The position numbers were made by a program, and so were the translations under genes. Under the pieces are notes generated by a model, which was not told the DNA's origin, made no database searches, and was given only the letters and a program-made list of their open reading frames with translations. Positions 1 to 11,508 of a stretch of DNA of 64,000 bases are shown one piece after another (positions within the stretch are counted from its first letter, which is position 1; every line of letters starts with the position of its first letter). The DNA is from Vitrella brassicaformis (taxonomy: Eukaryota > Sar > Vitrellaceae): positions 86,724-150,723 of the forward strand of contig CDMY01000759.1 of NCBI GenBank assembly GCA_001179505.1, read 5' to 3'.

Positions 1-660
1 GGGCACCGCCTCGACGCCCCGTGCTGCCTCCTCTGGCGCATCTGTTCCGTTTGTGATGTGCATGAGAGGCGGCCGGTCAATGACGGATGGCAGCTGCCCT
101 ACACCAATGCAGCCGTCAACACTTCACAAGGATACAAAGATGCGTTCTGATAGGAAATCCGCTTCGGTTCGGGAGGTTGAAGTGTTTCACGGAGTCAGGT
201 TTGTTGCATGAGTGTTGGTTGATTCATTCCACTCATGAGTCTAGAGTAGTCTAGAGCATGTCGATTGACGCAAACACGCACAAGCATGCACACACACACA
301 CATGGATGGATGGATGGATGGATGGATGCGGCAGTCAGGTTGGTATGGATAGCTGGCTGAGCCCAGGCGACGGATCCATCCACCGGCACGCAGGCACGGT
401 CAGTCATTGAAGTGAGAAGCGACGCCTTTCCTTCCTCTGCAGCAGCAGCAGCAAGTGACACGCCCATCCCGACCGTACATACGCACGCAGCCTCTTTCTG
501 ACTGTTGTCTGTCTGAGAGATCGGCAATTAAGGGACGTACCTGTCTGACCTGTGTTTCACTCATCCACCCATCCGCCCAGTCATCGTCCTTCCACAATGT
601 CTGCTGCAGAGCGGCCATGACACGATCTGGTGTCATGGGTGGCTCTGCGGCTGACGCCAT
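1..660 (-). CDS. possible 5' part of an unidentified gene, cut by window edge
   Basis: A short reading frame begins with ATG at 660 and runs 40 codons to 541, ending in a strong donor (CAG followed by GTACGT on the minus strand). It is acidic and Trp/Asp-rich near its end. A second stretch, about 1-105 on the same strand, is open after a TG-rich acceptor (tgtag at about 106-110) and reaches the window edge. The exons between these two cannot be placed, because 106-540 is mostly simple repeat, so the join is not proven. No domain is recognisable. The call rests only on splice-site quality and open frame, and could be chance. Confidence 0.25.
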
Positions 661-2285
661 GCAAGGAGGCCAACTGGAGCAGAAAGGTCAAGCCCACAGC
701 AGCAGCCATCAGTCATAGAAAGAAACTCAGTCAGTCAGTCAGTCAGTGTGGGACGGTCGATGGGTCAAGCATGAAGCGGACACTGAACCGCCGTGCGTGG
801 TGTTCGTGAGGGACCCGTCGAAAAAGAGACGAACGCACAAAGGCTGTGGATCGGATCGGTAGACAGACAGACAGACAGATGTTCGGATGTACAAGTAGAA
901 ACAAGACATCCCCCCCTGGTCCTTCCAGTCAGCCAGACGACACGTAAAGGCGAAAAACACTCAATCGGTCTCCATCTGATCTGCTGCGCCAGCATCCGCA
1001 GTCGCCCCATCGGCACCGGTCAGCTGTGGTGGGCTGACAGGGCCAATGGGGCAGCGTCGAGAATGCCGTGCGCATGCAGACGCAGGGTGGAACCATCGAT
1101 TCATGTTCCGCTCCATACACACATGGGTCACATGTACACACAACACGCAGTCAATCAGGCAGTCAGTCAGTCAGTCAGTCATTGTGTCGGGTCTGATCAA
1201 ATGAGGATGCTGGGCTGGCTGGTTTCTCCTGGTCTGGTCTGGTTGGAGGCGGCTTGTGGCAGGATACGGTGGCTTAAAACGCCACTTGTTTCTCACACAC
1301 TTGAGCCATCCAGGCACCCAGACAGGTATCGTATCGCACACAGCCGGGCAGACGAGAGGAGGAAGCATACATACAATGGTGAGCAAAAAGAGAGCGAGGC
1401 GTGTAGCTGTGTTCTGGTTTTGTCCTCGGGCGAGTGCGTATCCATGCCATTCATCCCCTTGTGTAGTGTCCACCCTCATCCGTCCATTCCATCAACCATC
1501 ACTGCGGTGCGTACGCCCTACATCCGACGATCCGCTCTGTCTGGTCGTGAGCTACACCCTCGTCTACCTGTGTGCACTGCACCGTGCCCTCTGGCTATCT
1601 CCTTGTGGCCGGGATCAAGCACCTCTCTGTCTGTCTGTCTGTCTGTCTGTCGGCGCAAACACAGCGAACAAACTACATGTTCACCTGCCTACCCGCCACG
1701 CCCGCCCGCCCGCCCGCTTGGGAACACTCTCACACGCATTCATTCGTACAAAGGAGAGATGAAAAACGTGGGCAACACAACACATACATCACACAGCTCA
1801 TTCAAGAAGAAACAACACAGATAGGTCGAGGCAGGTAGACAGGCAATGAGGCGGGCGGTGAGCGACTGGTGTTGTGTTTGAAACAAATGGAGGCGAGCCG
1901 GTGGCAGCCAGATCCACACACCACACAGACACACGCACAGACAGCAAGTATATGTAAGTAGCAAGTGAGGCCGTCCAGTCAGTCTCCCGCCCCCATCGAT
2001 TGTTCAAACGAGCTATGCAGCCTAGCCCTCAGCAGCCGCCATACCCCTCACCCACCACACCACCGCATGGGGCAGCCGTGGGCGGGGGGATGGCAGAGCT
2101 GGCCTCTGGCCACTTTCAGACGTCGTGATGACATGGGATGGAGGGCGGTCGACGGACGGCAGGCGGAGTAGAGAGGTAGGCAGCGATGGAATGAATGCAC
2201 AGGCAGGCAGGACGGGTGGGGTGGGGTGGGGCGGGGGTGGGATGGGGTGGGATTGGGGTGGGATGGGGTGTTGCACCTACCACAC
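661..2285. other. long intergenic stretch, simple repeats only
   Basis: I see no supportable gene here. The stretch holds (AGTC)n, (CAGA)n, (CTGT)n and (CA)n tracts and a G-rich minisatellite at about 2212-2275 made of ggggtggg-like units. A long open frame on the plus strand (793-1824) is a low-complexity chance frame rich in Ser, Arg and Cys without homologous motifs. Confidence 0.5.
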
Positions 2286-3797
2286 TCACTGCTCGCCCTC
2301 TGCACACACAGAAAGCAGAGAGGAAGCGATGATGTGTGCATACGTCAAGTGTGTGTCTGTGTGCAGTGCAGTGGCCTACCCTCGTTGGGGGCCATGTCCG
2401 AGGTCCAGAGCGTGAGGTTGTCCCTCAGCAGCTGCATGATCAGCGTGCTGTCCTTGTACGAATCCTCGCTGACACACACACAAGACACCACACCACACCA
2501 CACAAGAGTGAGAACGGCCTTGCTGAGAGCTAAGTGCGCGTCTTTTGTGTAGTGAGCTGCAGGTCCCTACTGGCGTACCTGACGTTGTCGAGTTCGGCGA
2601 TGGCGTCCTCGAATGCCTGGCGGGCCATCTTGCACGCCTCCTCGGGGTTGTTCAAAATCTCATAGTGGAACACTGATGATGGATGGATGGCACATAACAC
2701 ACAGAGGGAAGGTCCACTCAAGGACACCTGTGTGTGTGTTGGTTACTTACCCGAGAAGTTGAGTGCGAGTCCGAGTCGGATAGGGTGTGTGGGGAAGAGT
2801 TCGGTGCTGGCGATGGTGGTGGCCTCCTTGTAGGCGTTGTGGGCCGCCTCGGCCGCAGTCTGCTTGGCCTGCTCGGTCGAGTACTCGCTGACGTAGCGGT
2901 GGTAGTCCCCCTTCATCTTGAAGTAAAACACCTTGCTCTCACCCTGCACAACAGGAGGATAGGACACACCACACACACAACATCACGACCTCTCCTCCCT
3001 CCTTTTGTGTTTGTGGGTGCTACCGATTGCGAGGTCGGGATGAGGAACTCGTCTGCACCAACGCACACACATACGATACACAGGTGCACTCACAGGCGTG
3101 TGTGTTGTGTGTGTCTTGCGCGGACCGATGAGCTGGAGCACGGTGTTGCAGATGTTGTTGAGTTCCGTCTCGACCTTGGTGCGGTATGCCTCGCAGCGTG
3201 CCACGTTCTCGACGGCGCCCTTGCTCTTCTCCTTCTGCTCAACGCTGCTGATGATGCGCCAAGACGCACGACGGCTGCCCACCGCATTCTTGTACGCAAC
3301 CGACTGCATCACCACACATACGTCACACACATCACACACGCACATGCGCATGGCGTGGCGTCCGTCTCTCATTTATTCTGTGCGGTGCGTGTGGTCATGT
3401 CCCATCCCCGACATCCCCACCCCGTTGACTGACCAGCAGGTTTCGCTCCTCGACGGAGAGTTCCTCCTTGGCGCCGGGGAGACTCTGAGCCACAATCTTC
3501 ATGTAGTCCGCCATCTCTGAGGACCACCGCACCACACACACACACACGGGTGAGATGGCACGTCGCCTCCCTCCCTCCCTCCCTCCCTCCCTCCCTTCTC
3601 TCTCCCGGTTGCCTGCGTACCGTCATAGCGCTCAGCCTGCTCCGCCAGCTTGGCCATGTACACCTGCACACCACACAGAGGCAGCGATGACGTGGGATCG
3701 ACTCGTCGCCACGGCGGTCTTTCGTGTGTTGGGCGTGGCATGTGTGTGTGGGTGGCTGTGTGCCGGGCCTTACATTCTTCTCGCGCTCTGTCGACAT
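2286..3797 (-). CDS. 14-3-3 family protein
   Basis: A phosphoserine/phosphothreonine-binding adaptor that acts as a dimer in the cytosol and nucleus. Nine exons splice in frame to 248 aa, the usual family length: 3774-3797, 3621-3663, 3434-3516, 3126-3303, 3024-3052, 2751-2943, 2579-2672, 2380-2468, 2286-2299. Family hallmarks are in order: [13 protein letters not shown] near the N-terminus, [55 protein letters not shown] and [18 protein letters not shown]. The Lys, Arg and Arg-Tyr residues of the phosphate pocket are present. The acidic tail after the last helix is very short. The two smallest exons are 14 and 24 nt. The start codon at 3797 is the first Met before the conserved region. It is head-to-head with the coiled-coil gene at 3996, 198 bases between start codons. 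Very confident about the family; the isoform role is unknown. Confidence 0.96.
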
Positions 3798-3995
3798 GGT
3801 CCTGGAGGTGTCGAAGGACTAGAGGACGAGACGAAACGAGCGGGAGTTGAACGAACAAGGATGCTTGGCAAGTGGATGTCACTCAGCTGCTGATATCCGC
3901 ACAGACTTTTTACTTTCTGGCAGGAAAGCCTGCGCGCTTTTACTGTAAAACGGAACTTACCCCCTTGAACCCTACCTGGCCAACTCTCCGCAGCG
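3798..3995. promoter_or_regulatory. shared upstream region of 14-3-3 and coiled-coil gene
   Basis: A 198-base interval between two divergent start codons. It is the only place the promoters of both genes can lie unless they overlap transcribed DNA. No TATA box or other defined element was recognised. Confidence 0.35.
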
Positions 3996-6710
3996 ATGCA
4001 GCTCTCTTCTGGTGTGGTTGCACTCTGCCTTTTTGCGGTCTGCACCGGCGCCCTCGTCCGCAATGCAGCCACACCCGTCAGCAAAGTCGTCGAGATGCTG
4101 CAGGTGAGCAATGAAGCAGCACCGCTGCAGATAGATCTGGTGACCAGATCTGGCTGCCGGGTGGCTGATATATGTGTGTGCTGTCAGGAAATGCACTCAC
4201 AAGGCACCGAGGAGAAGAAGACAGAGCAGATCTCCTTCGCAGCCTACAAACAATGGTGTGACGATACCTCCACCGAGAAGGACTCTGCCATCAAGGAAGC
4301 AAGGTGGGTACTGCACAGATCTGGCCGATCTTGCCCTCCCCCGCTGCACCCATCCATCCATCCATCCATCCATCCATCCTGTCGCTTTTGCTGTGGGTCT
4401 GCAGTTCGTTAATGGAGCAGCTGGAGGCCAAGATAGGCAAGCTGGAGGCCGACGCAGAGGAGCTGGCCCGCGACATCCAGGGGCTCGACGCCGACATTGC
4501 CACCTGGGAGGCCGACCACAAGGATGCCACAGAGATCAGACAGCATGAAAACGTCGACTTGGTCGCCACACACAAAGGTACGTAAGGTGGGGATGGGCAA
4601 GGGGAGGGAGCAGGTGGGGTGGCGAAGGGCAGAGACACCAGATAGATCTACTGCGCACAACAAGCCATCCCTGGTGCGTCTGTCTGTCCGTGGCTGGCTT
4701 CAGACTACTCTGAATCCATCGATGCGTTGGAGCGTGCCATCCAGGTGCTGAAGAGCCAGGCCAAGCCGACGCCCCAAGCCGCGGCGGGGCTGTTGCAGAT
4801 CGTCCTCAGGAAGACCACCATCCCCGACAATGCTCGACGCGTCATAACGGCCTTCCTCGCACAGGACCCCGACGCCACCACTGGCCTCGATTTCGAGGCG
4901 CCCGAGGCCCATGCTTACGAGTTCCAGTCTGGCGGTATGGTGGACATGCTGGAGAAGCTCCTGGACAAGTTCATCGAGGAGCGGAACCAGCTGGAGAAGG
5001 AGGAGGGCAACGCCCGACACGCCTACGACATGCTGGCGGCAGACCTCAAGAACCAGGTGGCGCAGGCCACCAAGTCGCGGGACGACAAGGCCGCCATCAG
5101 GGGCAGAAAGCTGCAGCGCAGCGGGGACAAGAAAGGAGAGCTCGCGGATACGACAGCCATGCATGACGCGGACACCAAGTACCTCAGTGACCTGAAGGCC
5201 CAATGCGAGACCAAGAACCAGGAATTCGACTCAAGACAACAGGTCGGTGCACATGTGCAGAGGGAGACACGTGCACAGATGACCTCTGCCGTGGCGTGTG
5301 TGATGATGTGTGTGTGCAGCTGCGAACAGAGGAGTTGGAGGCCATCGAGCAGGCCATCGACATACTCCAGAATCACGTGACGAGCCGTGCGCAGAAGTAC
5401 CTCCCCACCCTCCTGCAGGGCAAGACAGCCAAGGCGGTCAAGGGCACGTCTTTCATATAGGCATGCACCTCTATATACGCACATACACCGACCCACACAC
5501 CCCCCCCCCCCCCCCNNNNNNNNNNNNNNNNNNNNNNNNNNNNNNNNNNNNNNNNNNNNNNNNNNNNNNNNNNNNNNNNNNNNNNNNNNNNNNNNNNNNN
5601 NNNNNNNNNNNNNNNNNNNNNNNNNNNNNNNNNNNNNNNNNNNNNNNNNNNNNNNNNNNNNNNNNNNNNNNNNNNNNNNNNNNNNNNNNNNNNNNNNNNN
5701 NNNNNNNNNNNNNNNNNNNNNNNNNNNNNNNNNNNNNNNNNNNNNNNNNNNNNNNNNNNNNNNNNNNNNNNNNNNNNNNNNNNNNNNNNNNNNNNNNNNN
5801 NNNNNNNNNNNNNNNCCCCCCCCCCCCCCCCGATGCATTTCATGTGTGCAGGTGAGGTCTGTGAGCCAGCGGTCGATCCAGCGGACGGTGGCGTCCTTCC
5901 TCAAAGACCGCGGGGAGCGGCTACACAGCCAGGTCCTCATCTCACTCGCCACCAAGGTCTCGGAAGATCCATTCGCACAAGTCAAGAAAATGGTAAGTGT
6001 GGATGCATGGTTCTCTGGACGGCGTCGAGGAGACGGCTCTCATCCCTGTCCTTGTGGCGTGTGTTTGGGTGTGTTCAGATCCAGGATTTGGTTGTGCGTT
6101 TGATGGAGGAGGCCAACAGCGAGGCTGAGCACAAGGGCTGGTGCGAGACCGAACTCAAGACAAACGAACAAACACGAAAGACCAAGGCGTAAGCCGACAA
6201 AGGGACAACGCCCTCTGCCTGTCCTCAAAGACATTCCCCTGTGTCTCTGTCTGTCTGTCTGTCTGTCTGTTGGTGTGTGTGTAGGGCTGAGGTAGATTCG
6301 TTGACAGCTGAGGTTGACGAGCTCACTGCCAACATCAACAAGCTGGCCCAGGAGGTGTCCGACACCAACAAGGAGCTGTCTGAGCTCGAGCAGGCCATGG
6401 CCAAGGCAACCGACAACAGACAGAAGGAGAAGGCGCAAAACGAACAGACCATTGCTGGTATGAAAACAACGTAGGGGGGGCAGCTTACACACCACACGCC
6501 CCACACGCTGTCTCTGTGTGTGTCGTCCACCAGATGCGAAGGAGGCCCAGGCAGCAGTTGCCCAGGCTTTGACCATTCTCAAAGAGTTTTACTCAAAGTC
6601 TGGCGAGGTCCCCGCCCTCATCCAGACAAACCAGACACAGACACCCACGGAGGACTCGCCCGTCACATGGGTCAGTCAGCACATTACAGGCCATCTGCTC
6701 TATGTGTGCA

Positions 6711-6744
<34 letters not shown>

Positions 6745-7431
6745 TGTGCAGGACAAGCCGTACGGCGGTATGCAGGGCGTCAAGAAGGGTGTCGTAGGCA
6801 TGCTCGAGGTCATACAATCCGACTTTGCACGGCTGGAGACGGAAACAAGCGCGGACGAGGCACAGGCCAAGAAGGACTACAACACGGTGAAGGCGTGCAT
6901 GAGACGAATACACAGCGATACCTACCGGCCCTTTGGATGTCCTCTGTGTGTGTGTCTGTGTCTGTGTAGATGATGACTGAGTCTCAGGTGAACAAGGCCC
7001 AGATGGAGAAGGACATCGAATACAAAGCCGACAAGGTCACCGCCACACACAACACAAGGAACACCCATCACTCACCCCTGACCGTGTGTCCCCCGTGTAC
7101 GTTTGCAGAAGAACACCCTGACTGGCGACAAGACAGAGAAGTGCAGGACAAAGAGGGTGCCCAGAAGGAGCTTGACGCATCGCTGCAGTACTACGAGAAG
7201 CTGAAACCTGCATGTGTCGATACCAGGTCAGGACGAGACACAGAGGCAGGCCACGATGGCCAGCAAAGATTCTGTGTGTGTCCTCTCTTTGTCAGTGTGA
7301 GCTATGAGGATCGCGTGGCGAGGCGCAAGGAGGAGATCGAGAGTCTGCAGGAGGCTTTGAAGATCCTCAACGGGGAGGACCTCGCTGCCACGGCACTCAT
7401 CCAGCAACGATCCATTCGACGACACAACTAA
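3996..7431 (+). CDS. secreted long coiled-coil protein (contains assembly gap)
   Basis: The N-terminus is a clear signal peptide (MQLSSGVVALCLFAVCTGA). The rest is heptad-rich coiled coil. Exons: 3996-4103, 4188-4303, 4405-4577, 4704-5242, 5320-about 5435/5457, gap, 5852-5992, 6079-6188, 6285-6457, 6534-6670, 6752-6896, 6970-7035, about 7147-7226, 7296-7431. Typical blocks are SLMEQLEAKIGKLEADAEE, LEAIEQAIDILQNHV and a C-terminal EIESLQEALKILNGEDLA. This looks like a family of secreted coiled-coil proteins with conserved Cys and a LQEAL.ILNGED tail found in dinoflagellates and relatives; that is recollection, function unknown. Two defects: the exon before the N gap runs into TAG at 5458 with no clear donor, and the exon after 7035 is in frame only if its acceptor is at about 7146, although 7109-7146 also reads as plausible coding one base out of frame. 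Confidence 0.85.
5516..5815. other. assembly gap of 300 N inside an intron, flanked by poly-C
   Basis: Exactly 300 undetermined bases with a C homopolymer on both sides (about 5502-5515 and 5816-5831). The round length suggests a placeholder of estimated size. It sits between two exons of the secreted coiled-coil gene, so an exon could be missing. The six-base pattern before the gap gives a stop in the preceding exon, which suggests poor sequence here. Confidence 0.95.
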
Positions 7432-7764
7432 TCTACACCCACATCCACACCCACACATACAAACACACATACCTGCCTGTCAGCCGGCATGGATGTGTGG
7501 TGGGAGGGTGTGAGGGGTCAGCCTCTCTCTTGCCTGTCTGCCTGACTTGTCTGCGGGGACCCTGTTTAGCTATCTGTCTCTGCCGCTTGAGTGATGGCTT
7601 GCCTGCCTGTCAGCCGGGCGAGACATGCCGTGGATGTGCGTGTTGGTGTGTGGACATTTAGGCATCCTTGTCTTTAATCACGATCCATCGCAATGATTTC
7701 TTGATATGCCAAAACCACCCACGAATAAACGAACGAGTCCACACACTCAGTTCCTTTCTCACTC
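7432..7764. other. tail-to-tail intergenic region
   Basis: A 333-base stretch between the stop codons of two convergent genes. It should hold both 3' ends. It contains (CA)n and CTGTCTGCCTG-like repeats and no gene. Confidence 0.5.
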
Positions 7765-10700
7765 TCACTCCCCGTGTGTGAGGGCCATCCGTGCCTCCTC
7801 CTCGCTAAGACCCATGGCCATCAGCTGAGACAGGGGCGAACCCGACTCAACATGTGTCTCGTGGTCACCCCCGTCTGTGTGTCTGGGCCTGCCGTCGTTG
7901 ATGGAGGGGTCGTTGGCCGGCTCATGCTGACTGCTGGTGGACGCTGCCATGGCCTGAGCGCGGATCTGGGCCAGGCTGTGCTTGGCCAACGCATACCTGC
8001 ACAGACGTAGCACACACAGACACAGAGAGGGAGGCGAAATGATGGCTTTGTTGCGCTGTGTGTGTGTGTGTGTGTGTGTGCATACCACGGCTGCGATTTG
8101 AGTTTAGCAACCAGGTTTGGGTCGAAGTCCCTGACGACATGTGCCTTGCGGACGGACCGGTTGCCGACGATGTCACGGTACTGCTGCTCCAACCTGACGC
8201 ATCCACAGCACCCACACACAGGAGGGAGACACATCCATCCATCCAGGCAATGAGACATACATAAATACTCGCGTGGAGCTGCTTACCTGCTCAGCTCATA
8301 CAAGACCTGCAGGCGACGAATCTGACCACACACACACAGCACAGCACAGCACAGCACGTGGCCGACGTCGCGAGTGTCTCCAGCTGTCATGAACGGCCTG
8401 CCCGTACCGTACCTGTCTGCGTTGTTTCTGTAGATGTCTTTTCTCCTTGTAGAATGTGAGCACCTTGTCCCGCAGCTGCATGTCGTTGTAATCGCGAATG
8501 TCCTTCTCGGCCTCCTGACCCACACATTACACCAGTCAGCACAAGGAACAGTGGATGGATGAGACACAGAGGATGTGTTTCCTGCCCTGAGGTGCCCCCA
8601 CTGGCGCACCTTCCTGGCCCGCTCCTCGTCGATGCCTGGGTTGAACTCAATGTAGGCCTGGTGGGGGAAAGGGACACGTTCACACACACATATAGATATA
8701 CTTTCCAACCGGAAGAGTGGTACCCACCCACCCCTCCGACCCACCTCGGTCCGCTCCTCCAGCACCCGCTTGCCCTCGTCACTGACCAACACACGCAGTC
8801 GTGCATCGTGTGGCTGTCGCTGCATGTATCGGCCAAGGCTGCCTACCTGTCGAGGAATCGGTTGACGTACTGCCGGTTGGCCTCCAGGCTGCGCTGCATC
8901 TCACGCTCACACTCCTCCTGCAGGATGCACCATGGCACACAGGCAGTCGGTGGATGTGTGTGTGTGGTGCTTGTTCTCTATGTGACCTTGATCTGTTGGT
9001 CCACGTCTTGCTCCTCCTTGTCGAGTCGCCTCATCTGCTCCAGGTGGCCGCGCTGAGTGCCATTGAGCTTACTGGCCAGCCGACGCAAACGGACCCTGAT
9101 AAGACAATACAATGGAGAAATGCGTCGTTCGGACAGACGGCTTGTCTTTACTCGACAACTTCCTCGGCCTTCTGCGCAGGTGACTTTGCGATCAGCCTGC
9201 GTGGACCCCACCCAACTTGTGTGTGCTGCCCATCCTGTTGGTTGTCTGCTTTGTGCGCGCAGGTGGCTATGCTGGCTGACCTGGGCTGGAAAGTGCAGCC
9301 CTCCAACTCCTGCTGGGCACGCCTACACCAAGACACGTACGACACACGTGTGAAAAGCCTGGCTGGCCGTCACAGCCTTCTTCCTTCTCTCACATTTGGT
9401 CCAGTTCCTCCTTTTGGGCTCTGCGCTCGATCTCCTTGGCGGCCTGCATCTCCAGCGACTCACGGTAACGACGCTCGAAATCAGTGCGAGACAACGACCT
9501 GCAGACACGGTTAGGGAGCGGCAGAGAGAGTGAGACATCGTCGGCCGCGGCCACGTGAATGTATGTGTGTATACTTATACATCTACTTGTCTGGCAGCAC
9601 TCTCGGCTGTGCATTCTCCCTGTCGAGGATCTCCTGCTGCTCCGCTATGCGCTGACGACGCAACTGACTGCAGCCATTGATGATATGCACCAAACGTCAC
9701 AGGAGAGAGACACCACAAATGGACCGGGAGACTAGCAATCATTGGCTCACTCACCGGTATTTGTAATCATCGTAGAGGGCATCGAAACGGGCCTGTCAAG
9801 GCATACATACCAAGATACACACACACATATACTCTCCAAGGATTGTCTTTTTCCCCTGTCTGTCGCAGCACCAACATCCGCACCTGTATGTCTTTCTCTC
9901 TCTGGCACAGCGGACATCCGTCTCCCCCCTTCCCATGCTCCCCGTTCTTCAATCCATCCACCGCCTTGCCCTCCCCACTCGCACTTGGCCGTCGGCACGA
10001 TACATCCCGTCGGCCGCTGTGGGTGGCCCGGCGGCTTGTCGGCCGGGGCGGGCGGGAGCCACTCTCAACACGACCTCTCGTCACACTACGAGACGGGACA
10101 CCGGGACTGACGTACACAAAAGACACACAGACACAAACAGGCCAATGAGTGTGGGAAGGCTTTGGAATATGCACAGAGGATGGTTTGCTTACTGTGTGTT
10201 GCGCCTGGTGCCGGTGTAGCCCGAGCGGTTGACGGTGCTCTTGGATGCCTGTGCTGGAGCTGGAGCCTCATGCACCGGGCGCCACACGGCCATCAGCTTG
10301 GCCTGCAGCCAGAGACACAATTGCCAACACAACAGTCATGCAGTTACCACATGCAGTTGGGTCCATGCACGCAGCCACGTTCCCTTACGCCTTTGCGGAC
10401 GAGTGCCGGTTCGAGCCTTGGGTGGTCCATCGCGGCGGCTGCCGCACGAATGCGCTCATCTGCATGAGACGTAGGGGTGATGTGACACACAAGACGTTCC
10501 TCAGGGGAATCCTTCTCTCGTCTTCTCCTGCACATCGTGTCGTACCAGTCTTCATCTTGTGCTGGTAGGGGTCGGCAAAGCACGGTGTTCCCACTCCTCC
10601 CGGCACCAGATTCCCTCTCTGCTGCTGGTAAGACGGCCCGCTGACGGGCTGCTGTTGTTGACTACCGGCAGTCGCGTGGGGGGGCCCATAGAAGCCAGGG

Positions 10701-10909
10701 GCATTCACATAAGCCGCATTACCATAACCAAACCCACCCTGCAGCCCTGCCAAGGCAGCAGCAGCAGCGGGGTAGCCGTAGGGCGTCACATTCATCGCCG
10801 CCGTCTGGCGAGAGGCAGGTTGGGCAACAGCGTGTACGGGGCTGACGGCCGCTTGATAGGGGTGGCCTCGGGCAGAGGTGAGGTACGTGATGGGGATCTG
10901 GTAGGCCAT
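7765..10909 (-). CDS. unidentified charged coiled-coil protein
   Basis: Seventeen exons splice in frame to 623 aa: 10546-10909, 10389-10459, 10193-10302, 9833-10106, 9755-9792, 9587-9667, 9394-9498, 9281-9322, 9152-9196, 8987-9095, 8847-8917, 8745-8781, 8610-8657, 8413-8514, 8287-8321, 8086-8193, 7765-7996. The first exon is Ala/Gly/Tyr/Gln-rich and low in complexity. Residues from about 280 to 540 are strongly charged helices (for example QLRRQRIAEQQEILDREN and ERRYRESLEMQAAKEIERR). A motif LEGCTFQPRLIAK resembles the CTF.P motif often seen in ciliary and centrosomal coiled-coil proteins. The last 20 residues (SQLMAMGLSEEEARMAL) look like half of a UBA helix pair. An upstream open frame on the same strand (to 11289) could add a further 5' exon. 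The family was not recognised; a cytoskeletal or ciliary role is only a guess. Splicing is well supported. Confidence 0.8.
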
Positions 10910-11508
10910 CTCTTCAGCAGCAGGCCGTCAGAGAGAGAACAAAGCGACACGGTGACCCGCTGCCTTTCGTCCGTCAGGGACGTGTCCCGAGACGCACCAC
11001 TGATGACGGCGATGGGGAAGACGTTCTGGACTTCACCTCGGCTGCACTCTTGCGATTTCAGTGCACAGGGCTTTAACAGGCCCCCAGCCCCTGCATGCAG
11101 ACGCGTCGGGGCAACGTCGGGGCGAGGTGGAGAGGATGCGGAGCGAAGCATTTGGTGCTGCATTTCTGTCCGTGACGTCGTAGCTGAGCGAGATGATGGC
11201 TCTGGAGTGTACCAGATGCCATCCATTTCAATGAAGTGAATCTCAACCTGGCTGTCGGACCCCTTTCCTATTGCACATCGCCGCAGCATCTTGAAGTGCG
11301 GCGTGTTGTGCTACTTGCCACAACAGGCCGAACCTCAAGATCCACCTCAAGATTGCTGCCGTCTCAAGACACTCATCGGAGGTGAGAGGGCAGCGAGAGA
11401 GGCAGATGAAGCATCGAACTGCTGCAAACCGATCCCTTTCCGTGTGTCTGTTGTGTGGCTGCAGATCTCTCACACCCCGCTCTTCGCTGAGGCCTCAAGA
11501 CACTCACG
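10910..11508. promoter_or_regulatory. divergent upstream region with possible spliced 5' leaders
   Basis: A 599-base interval between divergent start codons at 10909 and 11509. The minus strand stays open to an ATG at 11289, and the plus strand has an exon-like block at about 11290-11381 ending at GTGAGA with an acceptor at about 11463. Either gene may therefore have a spliced 5' leader here. Confidence 0.3.

Noticed and set aside
793-1824. 343-codon open frame on the plus strand
   Set aside because: Composition is low-complexity, it spans several simple repeats, and no domain or splice context supports it.
5310-5855. Open frames running through the N gap
   Set aside because: They are open only because N bases cannot form stops.
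10559-11239. 226-codon plus-strand frame opposite the first exon of the 7765-10909 gene
   Set aside because: It is the antisense shadow of a well-supported exon.
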